Source: Auanema rhodensis (taxonomy: Eukaryota; Nematoda; Chromadorea; Rhabditida; Rhabditidae). From it: a stretch of 64,000 bases of DNA. Location of the stretch: the NCBI GenBank assembly GCA_964057225.1, contig OZ059900.1:22211638-22275637 (forward strand). Reading direction: 5' to 3'. Position 1 is the stretch's first letter. Each line of letters starts with the position of its first letter. The notes below the pieces were generated by a model. That model had not been told where the DNA came from and did no database searches. It worked only from the letters and a program-made list of their open reading frames with translations. Made by a program: the position numbers and the translations under genes. This document shows positions 49,761 through 61,848 of this stretch, piece by piece.

Positions 49761-51487
49761 CATTGAAATCGATTTTTGTTCATATGTGTTACATACTAAA
49801 ATGAAGCATTTTACATGCTGAACACTAGAAAAATACAAAAACACAGTATTTCTCATGAGAAATATTTTATTATGCTGGAAAACCAGTTTTTGGAAATTTC
49901 GCTGTAAACAAGGTTTTGACTTACGATTTCATGTGTTCAAACTCATGCAATGTCAATGAAACCTAGCTCAAAATTGTTTGTACAACGTCTAGTTCCACTT
50001 TCACGACAAAAAAACAAGGGTTAGAAAATTAAGGAAATTAGCATATTCTGAGGGCACGCCCCTTATGGCTAATATTGATTAAATCGATTTTTGTTCATAT
50101 GAGTAGTCAAATGCAACGAATTTCAGCGTGTTACATACTAAAATGAACCATTTTACATGCTGAACACTAGAAAAATACAAAAACACAGTATTTCCCATGA
50201 GAAATATTTTATTATGCTGGAAAACCAGTTTTTGGAATTTTCGCTGTAAACAAGGTTTTGACTTACGATTTCATGTGTTCAAACTCATGCAATGTCAATG
50301 AAACCTAGCTCAAAATTGTTCGTACAACGTCTAGTTCCACTTTCACGACAAAAAAACAGGGGTTAGAAAATTTAGGAAATTAGCATATTCTGAGGGCACG
50401 CCCCTTATGGCTAATATTGATTAAATCGATTTTTGTTCATATGAGTCGTCAAATGCAACGAATTTCAGCGTGTTACATACTAAAATGAAGCATTTTACAT
50501 GCTGAACACTAGAAAAATACAAAAACACAGTATTTCCCATGAGAAATATTTTATTATGCTGGAAAACCAGTTTTTGGAAATTTCGCTGTAAACAAGGTTT
50601 TGACTTACGATTTCATGTGTTCAAACTCATGCAATGTCAATGAAACCTAGCTCAAAATTGTTCCTACAACGTCTAGTTCCACTTTCACGACAAAAAAACA
50701 GGGGTTAGAAAATTAATGAAATTAGCATATTCTGAGGGCACGCCCCTTATGGCTAATATTGATTAAATCGATTTTTGTTCATATGAGTCGTCAAATGCAA
50801 CGAATTTCATCGTGTTACATACTAAAATTAAGCATTTTACATGCTGAACACTAGAAAAATACAAAAACACAGTATTTCTCATGAGAAATATTTTATTATG
50901 CTGGAAAACCAGTTTTTGGAAATTTCGCTGTAAACAAGGTTTTGACTTACGATTTCATGTGTTCAAACTCATGCAATGTCAATGAAACCTAGCTCAAAAT
51001 TGTTTGTACAACGTCTAGTTCCACTTTCACGACAAAAAAACAGGGGTTAGAAAATTAAGGAAATTAGCATATTCTGAGGGCACGCCCCTTATGGCTAATA
51101 TTGATTAAATCGATTTTTGTTCATATGAGTAGTCAAATGCAACGAATTTCAGCGTGTTACATACTAAAATGAAGCATTTTACATGCTGAACACTAGAAAA
51201 ATACAAAAACACAGTATTTCCCATGAGAAATATTTTATTATGCTGGAAAACCAGTTTTTGGAATTTTCGCTGTAAACAAGGTTTTGACTTACGATTTCAT
51301 GTGTTCAAACTCATGCAATGTCAATGAAACCTAGCTCAAAATTGTTCGTACAACGTCTAGTTCCACTTTCACGACAAAAAAACAGGGGTTAGAAAATTAA
51401 GGAAATTAGCATTTTTCTAGTGTTCAGCATGTAAAATGCTTCATTTTAGTATGTAACACGCTGAAATTCGTTGCATTTGACGACTCA
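49761..51487. repeat. Inverted HOR unit 8 (1727 bp)
   Basis: The minus block is 49761-51412 and the plus block is 51413-51487 (75 bp). Minus monomer order is C, B', D, C, A(truncated), with the ACAAGGGTT and TGAACCATTTT markers but without the three linked markers of the units at 42853-49401. Confidence 0.95.
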
Positions 51488-52530
51488 CATTGAAATCGAT
51501 TTTTGTTCATATGTGTTACATACTAAAATGAAGCATTTTACATGCTGAACACTAGAAAAATACAAAAACACAGTATTTCTCATGAGAAATATTTTATTAT
51601 GCTGGAAAACCAGTTTTTGGAAATTTCGCTGTAAACAAGGTTTTGACTTACGATTTCATGTGTTCAAACTCATGCAATGTCAATGAAACCTAGCTCAAAA
51701 TTGTTTGTACAACGTCTAGTTCCACTTTCACGACAAAAAAACAAGGGTTAGAAAATTAAGGAAATTAGCATATTCTGAGGGCACGCCCCTTATGGCTAAT
51801 ATTGATTAAATCGATTTTTGTTCATATGAGTAGTCAAATGCAACGAATTTCAGCGTGTTACATACTAAAATGAACCATTTTACATGCTGAACACTAGAAA
51901 AATACAAAAACACAGTATTTCCCATGAGAAATATTTTATTATGCTGGAAAACCAGTTTTTGGAATTTTCGCTGTAAACAAGGTTTTGACTTACGATTTCA
52001 TGTGTTCAAACTCATGCAATGTCAATGAAACCTAGCTCAAAATTGTTCGTACAACGTCTAGTTCCACTTTCACGACAAAAAAACAGGGGTTAGAAAATTA
52101 AGGAAATTAGCATTTTTCTAGTGTTCAGCATGTAAAATGCTTCATTTTAGTATGTAACACGCTGAAATTCGTTGCATTTGACGACTCATATGAACAAAAA
52201 TCGATTTAATCAATATTAGCCATAAGGGGCGTGCCCTCAGAATATGCTAATTTCCTTAATTTTCTAACCCCTGTTTTTTTGTCGTGAAAGTGGAACTAGA
52301 CGTTGTACGAACAATTTTGAGCTAGGTTTCATTGACATTGCATGAGTTTGAACACATGAAATCGTAAGTCAAAACCTTGTTTACAGCGAAATTTCCAAAA
52401 ACTGGTTTTCCAGCATAATAAAATAATTCTCATGAGAAATACTGTGTTTTTGTATTTTTCTAGTGTTCAGCATGTAAAATGCTTCATTTTAGTATGTAAC
52501 ACGCTGAAATTCGTTGCATTTGACGACTCA
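51488..52530. repeat. Inverted HOR unit 9 (1043 bp, deleted minus block)
   Basis: The minus block is 51488-52113 (626 bp) and the plus block is 52114-52530 (417 bp). The minus block is three monomers shorter than usual: the first C-type monomer with its TGAACCATTTT marker is joined directly to the last, truncated A monomer. Confidence 0.94.
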
Positions 52531-54257
52531 CATTGAAATCGATTTTTGTTCATATGTGTTACATACTAAAATGAAGCATTTTACATGCTGAACACTAGAA
52601 AAATACAAAAACACAGTATTTCTCATGAGAAATATTTTATTATGCTGGAAAACCAGTTTTTGGAAATTTCGCTGTAAACAAGGTTTTGACTTACGATTTC
52701 ATGTGTTCAAACTCATGCAATGTCAATGAAACCTAGCTCAAAATTGTTTGTACAACGTCTAGTTCCACTTTCACGACAAAAAAACAAGGGTTAGAAAATT
52801 AAGGAAATTAGCATATTCTGAGGGCACGCCCCTTATGGCTAATATTGATTAAATCGATTTTTGTTCATATGAGTAGTCAAATGCAACGAATTTCAGCGTG
52901 TTACATACTAAAATGAACCATTTTACATGCTGAACACTAGAAAAATACAAAAACACAGTATTTCCCATGAGAAATATTTTATTATGCTGGAAAACCAGTT
53001 TTTGGAATTTTCGCTGTAAACAAGGTTTTGACTTACGATTTCATGTGTTCAAACTCATGCAATGTCAATGAAACCTAGCTCAAAATTGTTCGTACAACGT
53101 CTAGTTCCACTTTCACGACAAAAAAACAGGGGTTAGAAAATTTAGGAAATTAGCATATTCTGAGGGCACGCCCCTTATGGCTAATATTGATTAAATCGAT
53201 TTTTGTTCATATGAGTCGTCAAATGCAACGAATTTCAGCGTGTTACATACTAAAATGAAGCATTTTACATGCTGAACACTAGAAAAATACAAAAACACAG
53301 TATTTCCCATGAGAAATATTTTATTATGCTGGAAAACCAGTTTTTGGAAATTTCGCTGTAAACAAGGTTTTGACTTACGATTTCATGTGTTCAAACTCAT
53401 GCAATGTCAATGAAACCTAGCTCAAAATTGTTCCTACAACGTCTAGTTCCACTTTCACGACAAAAAAACAGGGGTTAGAAAATTAATGAAATTAGCATAT
53501 TCTGAGGGCACGCCCCTTATGGCTAATATTGATTAAATCGATTTTTGTTCATATGAGTCGTCAAATGCAACGAATTTCATCGTGTTACATACTAAAATTA
53601 AGCATTTTACATGCTGAACACTAGAAAAATACAAAAACACAGTATTTCTCATGAGAAATATTTTATTATGCTGGAAAACCAGTTTTTGGAAATTTCGCTG
53701 TAAACAAGGTTTTGACTTACGATTTCATGTGTTCAAACTCATGCAATGTCAATGAAACCTAGCTCAAAATTGTTTGTACAACGTCTAGTTCCACTTTCAC
53801 GACAAAAAAACAGGGGTTAGAAAATTAAGGAAATTAGCATATTCTGAGGGCACGCCCCTTATGGCTAATATTGATTAAATCGATTTTTGTTCATATGAGT
53901 AGTCAAATGCAACGAATTTCAGCGTGTTACATACTAAAATGAAGCATTTTACATGCTGAACACTAGAAAAATACAAAAACACAGTATTTCCCATGAGAAA
54001 TATTTTATTATGCTGGAAAACCAGTTTTTGGAATTTTCGCTGTAAACAAGGTTTTGACTTACGATTTCATGTGTTCAAACTCATGCAATGTCAATGAAAC
54101 CTAGCTCAAAATTGTTCGTACAACGTCTAGTTCCACTTTCACGACAAAAAAACAGGGGTTAGAAAATTAAGGAAATTAGCATTTTTCTAGTGTTCAGCAT
54201 GTAAAATGCTTCATTTTAGTATGTAACACGCTGAAATTCGTTGCATTTGACGACTCA
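52531..54257. repeat. Inverted HOR unit 10 (1727 bp)
   Basis: The minus block is 52531-54182 and the plus block is 54183-54257 (75 bp). The standard C, B', D, C, A(truncated) minus order is present with both regional markers. Confidence 0.95.
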
Positions 54258-55984
54258 CATTGAAATCGATTTTTGTTCATATGTGTTACATACTAAAATG
54301 AAGCATTTTACATGCTGAACACTAGAAAAATACAAAAACACAGTATTTCTCATGAGAAATATTTTATTATGCTGGAAAACCAGTTTTTGGAAATTTCGCT
54401 GTAAACAAGGTTTTGACTTACGATTTCATGTGTTCAAACTCATGCAATGTCAATGAAACCTAGCTCAAAATTGTTTGTACAACGTCTAGTTCCACTTTCA
54501 CGACAAAAAAACAAGGGTTAGAAAATTAAGGAAATTAGCATATTCTGAGGGCACGCCCCTTATGGCTAATATTGATTAAATCGATTTTTGTTCATATGAG
54601 TAGTCAAATGCAACGAATTTCAGCGTGTTACATACTAAAATGAACCATTTTACATGCTGAACACTAGAAAAATACAAAAACACAGTATTTCCCATGAGAA
54701 ATATTTTATTATGCTGGAAAACCAGTTTTTGGAATTTTCGCTGTAAACAAGGTTTTGACTTACGATTTCATGTGTTCAAACTCATGCAATGTCAATGAAA
54801 CCTAGCTCAAAATTGTTCGTACAACGTCTAGTTCCACTTTCACGACAAAAAAACAGGGGTTAGAAAATTTAGGAAATTAGCATATTCTGAGGGCACGCCC
54901 CTTATGGCTAATATTGATTAAATCGATTTTTGTTCATATGAGTCGTCAAATGCAACGAATTTCAGCGTGTTACATACTAAAATGAAGCATTTTACATGCT
55001 GAACACTAGAAAAATACAAAAACACAGTATTTCCCATGAGAAATATTTTATTATGCTGGAAAACCAGTTTTTGGAAATTTCGCTGTAAACAAGGTTTTGA
55101 CTTACGATTTCATGTGTTCAAACTCATGCAATGTCAATGAAACCTAGCTCAAAATTGTTCCTACAACGTCTAGTTCCACTTTCACGACAAAAAAACAGGG
55201 GTTAGAAAATTAATGAAATTAGCATATTCTGAGGGCACGCCCCTTATGGCTAATATTGATTAAATCGATTTTTGTTCATATGAGTCGTCAAATGCAACGA
55301 ATTTCATCGTGTTACATACTAAAATTAAGCATTTTACATGCTGAACACTAGAAAAATACAAAAACACAGTATTTCTCATGAGAAATATTTTATTATGCTG
55401 GAAAACCAGTTTTTGGAAATTTCGCTGTAAACAAGGTTTTGACTTACGATTTCATGTGTTCAAACTCATGCAATGTCAATGAAACCTAGCTCAAAATTGT
55501 TTGTACAACGTCTAGTTCCACTTTCACGACAAAAAAACAGGGGTTAGAAAATTAAGGAAATTAGCATATTCTGAGGGCACGCCCCTTATGGCTAATATTG
55601 ATTAAATCGATTTTTGTTCATATGAGTAGTCAAATGCAACGAATTTCAACGTGTTACATACTAAAATGAAGCATTTTACATGCTGAACACTAGAAAAATA
55701 CAAAAACACAGTATTTCCCATGAGAAATATTTTATTATGCTGGAAAACCAGTTTTTGGAATTTTCGCTGTAAACAAGGTTTTGACTTACGATTTCATGTG
55801 TTCAAACTCATGCAATGTCAATGAAACCTAGCTCAAAATTGTTCGTACAACGTCTAGTTCCACTTTCACGACAAAAAAACAGGGGTTAGAAAATTAAGGA
55901 AATTAGCATTTTTCTAGTGTTCAGCATGTAAAATGCTTCATTTTAGTATGTAACACGCTGAAATTCGTTGCATTTGACGACTCA
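54258..55984. repeat. Inverted HOR unit 11 (1727 bp)
   Basis: The minus block is 54258-55909 and the plus block is 55910-55984 (75 bp). It matches the preceding unit by eye except for a private ATTTCAACGTG in place of ATTTCAGCGTG near 55649. Confidence 0.95.
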
Positions 55985-58052
55985 CATTGAAATCGATTTT
56001 TGTTCATATGTGTTACATACTAAAATGAAGCATTTTACATGCTGAACACTAGAAAAATACAAAAACACAGTATTTCTCATGAGAAATATTTTATTATGCT
56101 GGAAAACCAGTTTTTGGAAATTTCGCTGTAAACAAGGTTTTGACTTACGATTTCATGTGTTCAAACTCATGCAATGTCAATGAAACCTAGCTCAAAATTG
56201 TTTGTACAACGTCTAGTTCCACTTTCACGACAAAAAAACAAGGGTTAGAAAATTAAGGAAATTAGCATATTCTGAGGGCACGCCCCTTATGGCTAATATT
56301 GATTAAATCGATTTTTGTTCATATGAGTAGTCAAATGCAACGAATTTCAGCGTGTTACATACTAAAATGAACCATTTTACATGCTGAACACTAGAAAAAT
56401 ACAAAAACACAGTATTTCCCATGAGAAATATTTTATTATGCTGGAAAACCAGTTTTTGGAATTTTCGCTGTAAACAAGGTTTTGACTTACGATTTCATGT
56501 GTTCAAACTCATGCAATGTCAATGAAACCTAGCTCAAAATTGTTCGTACAACGTCTAGTTCCACTTTCACGACAAAAAAACAGGGGTTAGAAAATTTAGG
56601 AAATTAGCATATTCTGAGGGCACGCCCCTTATGGCTAATATTGATTAAATCGATTTTTGTTCATATGAGTCGTCAAATGCAACGAATTTCAGCGTGTTAC
56701 ATACTAAAATGAAGCATTTTACATGCTGAACACTAGAAAAATACAAAAACACAGTATTTCCCATGAGAAATATTTTATTATGCTGGAAAACCAGTTTTTG
56801 GAAATTTCGCTGTAAACAAGGTTTTGACTTACGATTTCATGTGTTCAAACTCATGCAATGTCAATGAAACCTAGCTCAAAATTGTTCCTACAACGTCTAG
56901 TTCCACTTTCACGACAAAAAAACAGGGGTTAGAAAATTAATGAAATTAGCATATTCTGAGGGCACGCCCCTTATGGCTAATATTGATTAAATCGATTTTT
57001 GTTCATATGAGTCGTCAAATGCAACGAATTTCATCGTGTTACATACTAAAATTAAGCATTTTACATGCTGAACACTAGAAAAATACAAAAACACAGTATT
57101 TCTCATGAGAAATATTTTATTATGCTGGAAAACCAGTTTTTGGAAATTTCGCTGTAAACAAGGTTTTGACTTACGATTTCATGTGTTCAAACTCATGCAA
57201 TGTCAATGAAACCTAGCTCAAAATTGTTTGTACAACGTCTAGTTCCACTTTCACGACAAAAAAACAGGGGTTAGAAAATTAAGGAAATTAGCATATTCTG
57301 AGGGCACGCCCCTTATGGCTAATATTGTTAAATCGATTTTTGTTCATATGAGTAGTCAAATGCAACGAATTTCAGCGTGTTACATACTAAAATGAAGCAT
57401 TTTACATGCTGAACACTAGAAAAATACAAAAACACAGTATTTCCCATGAGAAATATTTTATTATGCTGGAAAACCAGTTTTTGGAATTTTCGCTGTAAAC
57501 AAGGTTTTGACTTACGATTTCATGTGTTCAAACTCATGCAATGTCAATGAAACCTAGCTCAAAATTGTTCGTACAACGTCTAGTTCCACTTTCACGACAA
57601 AAAAACAGGGGTTAGAAAATTAAGGAAATTAGCATTTTTCTAGTGTTCAGCATGTAAAATGCTTCATTTTAGTATGTAACACGCTGAAATTCGTTGCATT
57701 TGACGACTCATATGAACAAAAATCGATTTAATCAATATTAGCCATAAGGGGCGTGCCCTCAGAATATGCTAATTTCCTTAATTTTCTAACCCCTGTTTTT
57801 TTGTCGTGAAAGTGGAACTAGACGTTGTACGAACAATTTTGAGCTAGGTTTCATTGACATTGCATGAGTTTGAACACATGAAATCGTAAGTCAAAACCTT
57901 GTTTACAGCGAAATTTCCAAAAACTGGTTTTCCAGCATAATAAAATAATTCTCATGAGAAATACTGTGTTTTTGTATTTTTCTAGTGTTCAGCATGTAAA
58001 ATGCTTCATTTTAGTATGTAACACGCTGAAATTCGTTGCATTTGACGACTCA
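55985..58052. repeat. Inverted HOR unit 12 (2068 bp)
   Basis: The minus block is 55985-57635 (1651 bp) and the plus block is 57636-58052 (417 bp). One base is missing near 57329, where TATTGTTAAATCG replaces TATTGATTAAATCG; this accounts for the odd length. Confidence 0.95.
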
Positions 58053-60121
58053 CATTGAAATCGATTTTTGTTCATATGTGTTACATACTAAAATGAAGCA
58101 TTTTACATGCTGAACACTAGAAAAATACAAAAACACAGTATTTCTCATGAGAAATATTTTATTATGCTGGAAAACCAGTTTTTGGAAATTTCGCTGTAAA
58201 CAAGGTTTTGACTTACGATTTCATGTGTTCAAACTCATGCAATGTCAATGAAACCTAGCTCAAAATTGTTTGTACAACGTCTAGTTCCACTTTCACGACA
58301 AAAAAACAAGGGTTAGAAAATTAAGGAAATTAGCATATTCTGAGGGCACGCCCCTTATGGCTAATATTGATTAAATCGATTTTTGTTCATATGAGTAGTC
58401 AAATGCAACGAATTTCAGCGTGTTACATACTAAAATGAAGCATTTTACATGCTGAACACTAGAAAAATACAAAAACACAGTATTTCCCATGAGAAATATT
58501 TTATTATGCTGGAAAACCAGTTTTTGGAATTTTCGCTGTAAACAAGGTTTTGACTTACGATTTCATGTGTTCAAACTCATGCAATGTCAATGAAACCTAG
58601 CTCAAAATTGTTCGTACAACGTCTAGTTCCACTTTCACGACAAAAAAACAGGGGTTAGAAAATTAAGGAAATTAGCATATTCTGAGGGCACGCCCCTTAT
58701 GGCTAATATTGATTAAATCGATTTTTGTTCATATGAGTCGTCAAATGCAACGAATTTCAGCGTGTTACATACTAAAATGAAGCATTTTACATGCTGAACA
58801 CTAGAAAAATACAAAAACACAGTATTTCCCATGAGAAATATTTTATTATGCTGGAAAACCAGTTTTTGGAAATTTCGCTGTAAACAAGGTTTTGACTTAC
58901 GATTTCATGTGTTCAAACTCATGCAATGTCAATGAAACCTAGCTCAAAATTGTTCGTACAACGTCTAGTTCCACTTTCACGACAAAAAAACAGGGGTTAG
59001 AAAATTAATGAAATTAGCATATTCTGAGGGCACGCCCCTTATGGCTAATATTGATTAAATCGATTTTTGTTCATATGAGTCGTCAAATGCAACGAATTTC
59101 ATCGTGTTACATACTAAAATTAAGCATTTTACATGCTGAACACTAGAAAAATACAAAAACACAGTATTTCTCATGAGAAATATTTTATTATGCTGGAAAA
59201 CCAGTTTTTGGAAATTTCGCTGTAAACAAGGTTTTGACTTACGATTTCATGTGTTCAAACTCATGCAATGTCAATGAAACCTAGCTCAAAATTGTTTGTA
59301 CAACGTCTAGTTCCACTTTCACGACAAAAAAACAGGGGTTAGAAAATTAAGGAAATTAGCATATTCTGAGGGCACGCCCCTTATGGCTAATATTGATTAA
59401 ATCGATTTTTGTTCATATGAGTAGTCAAATGCAACGAATTTCAGCGTGTTACATACTAAAATGAAGCATTTTACATGCTGAACACTAGAAAAATACAAAA
59501 ACACAGTATTTCCCATGAGAAATATTTTATTATGCTGGAAAACCAGTTTTTGGAATTTTCGCTGTAAACAAGGTTTTGACTTACGATTTCATGTGTTCAA
59601 ACTCATGCAATGTCAATGAAACCTAGCTCAAAATTGTTCGTACAACGTCTAGTTCCACTTTCACGACAAAAAAACAGGGGTTAGAAAATTAAGGAAATTA
59701 GCATTTTTCTAGTGTTCAGCATGTAAAATGCTTCATTTTAGTATGTAACACGCTGAAATTCGTTGCATTTGACGACTCATATGAACAAAAATCGATTTAA
59801 TCAATATTAGCCATAAGGGGCGTGCCCTCAGAATATGCTAATTTCCTTAATTTTCTAACCCCTGTTTTTTTGTCGTGAAAGTGGAACTAGACGTTGTACG
59901 AACAATTTTGAGCTAGGTTTCATTGACATTGCATGAGTTTGAACACATGAAATCGTAAGTCAAAACCTTGTTTACAGCGAAATTTCCAAAAACTGGTTTT
60001 CCAGCATAATAAAATAATTCTCATGAGAAATACTGTGTTTTTGTATTTTTCTAGTGTTCAGCATGTAAAATGCTTCATTTTAGTATGTAACACGCTGAAA
60101 TTCGTTGCATTTGACGACTCA
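58053..60121. repeat. Inverted HOR unit 13 (2069 bp, altered first monomers)
   Basis: The minus block is 58053-59704 and the plus block is 59705-60121. ACAAGGGTT is present but the second-monomer marker is reverted to TGAAGCATTTT. The B' position has TTAAGG instead of TTTAGG, and the D position has TTCGTACAAC instead of TTCCTACAAC, so this copy has been partly converted by other monomers. Confidence 0.93.
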
Positions 60122-61848
60122 CATTGAAATCGATTTTTGTTCTTATGTGTTACATACTAAAATGAAGCATTTTACATGCTGAACACTAGAAAAATACAAA
60201 AACACAGTATTTCTCATGAGAAATATTTTATTATGCTGGAAAACCAGTTTTTGGAATTTTCGCTGTAAACAAGGTTTTGACTTACGATTTCATGTGTTCA
60301 AACTCATGCAATGTCAATGAAACCTAGCTCAAAATTGTTCGTACAACGTCTAGTTCCACTTTCACGACAAAAAAACAGGGGTTAGAAAATTAAGGAAATT
60401 AGCATATTCTGAGGGCACGCCCCTTATGGCTAATATTGATTAAATCGATTTTTGTTCATATGAGTCGTCAAATGCAACGAATTTCAGCGTGTTACATACT
60501 AAAATGAAGCATTTTACATGCTGAACACTAGAAAAATACAAAAACACAGTATTTCCCATGAGAAATATTTTATTATGCTGGAAAACCAGTTTTTGGAAAT
60601 TTCGCTGTAAACAAGGTTTTGACTTACGATTTCATGTGTTCAAACTCATGCAATGTCAATGAAACCTAGCTCAAAATTGTTCCTACAACGTCTAGTTCCA
60701 CTTTCACGACAAAAAAACAGGGGTTAGAAAATTAATGAAATTAGCATATTCTGAGGGCACGCCCCTTATGGCTAATATTGATTAAATCGATTTTTGTTCA
60801 TATGAGTCGTCAAATGCAACGAATTTCATCGTGTTACATACTAAAATTAAGCATTTTACATGCTGAACACTAGAAAAATACAAAAACACAGTATTTCTCA
60901 TGAGAAATATTTTATTATGCTGGAAAACCAGTTTTTGGAAATTTCGCTGTAAACAAGGTTTTGACTTACGATTTCATGTGTTCAAACTCATGCAATGTCA
61001 ATGAAACCTAGCTCAAAATTGTTTGTACAACGTCTAGTTCCACTTTCACGACAAAAAAACAGGGGTTAGAAAATTAAGGAAATTAGCATATTCTGAGGGC
61101 ACGCCCCTTATGGCTAATATTGATTAAATCGATTTTTGTTCATATGAGTAGTCAAATGCAACGAATTTCAGCGTGTTACATACTAAAATGAAGCATTTTA
61201 CATGCTGAACACTAGAAAAATACAAAAACACAGTATTTCCCATGAGAAATATTTTATTATGCTGGAAAACCAGTTTTTGGAATTTTCGCTGTAAACAAGG
61301 TTTTGACTTACGATTTCATGTGTTCAAACTCATGCAATGTCAATGAAACCTAGCTCAAAATTGTTCGTACAACGTCTAGTTCCACTTTCACGACAAAAAA
61401 ACAGGGGTTAGAAAATTAAGGAAATTAGCATTTTTCTAGTGTTCAGCATGTAAAATGCTTCATTTTAGTATGTAACACGCTGAAATTCGTTGCATTTGAC
61501 GACTCATATGAACAAAAATCGATTTAATCAATATTAGCCATAAGGGGCGTGCCCTCAGAATATGCTAATTTCCTTAATTTTCTAACCCCTGTTTTTTTGT
61601 CGTGAAAGTGGAACTAGACGTTGTACGAACAATTTTGAGCTAGGTTTCATTGACATTGCATGAGTTTGAACACATGAAATCGTAAGTCAAAACCTTGTTT
61701 ACAGCGAAATTTCCAAAAACTGGTTTTCCAGCATAATAAAATAATTCTCATGAGAAATACTGTGTTTTTGTATTTTTCTAGTGTTCAGCATGTAAAATGC
61801 TTCATTTTAGTATGTAACACGCTGAAATTCGTTGCATTTGACGACTCA
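60122..61848. repeat. Inverted HOR unit 14 (1727 bp, different composition)
   Basis: The minus block is 60122-61431 (1310 bp, one monomer short) and the plus block is 61432-61848 (417 bp). The total equals that of the 75-bp-plus-block units only by coincidence: here the minus block lost a monomer while the plus block is long. The first minus monomer fuses CATGAG with AATTTTCG, TTCGTACAAC, ACAGGGGTT and GAGTCG, marking the exchange point. The centre has a private TTCTTATG near 60143. Confidence 0.93.

Noticed and set aside
36988-61848. Terminal inverted repeats of a DNA transposon
   Set aside because: Both arms and interior are made only of satellite monomers. There is no transposase, no target-site duplication at the block ends, and the block lengths follow the monomer register.
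36988-61848. Assembly artefact from fold-back (template-switched) reads
   Set aside because: Random fold-back artefacts would have varied breakpoints and mirror-perfect centres. Here the 15 +/- and 14 -/+ junctions share fixed scars and units carry linked private variants. Exact unit number could still be affected by assembly.
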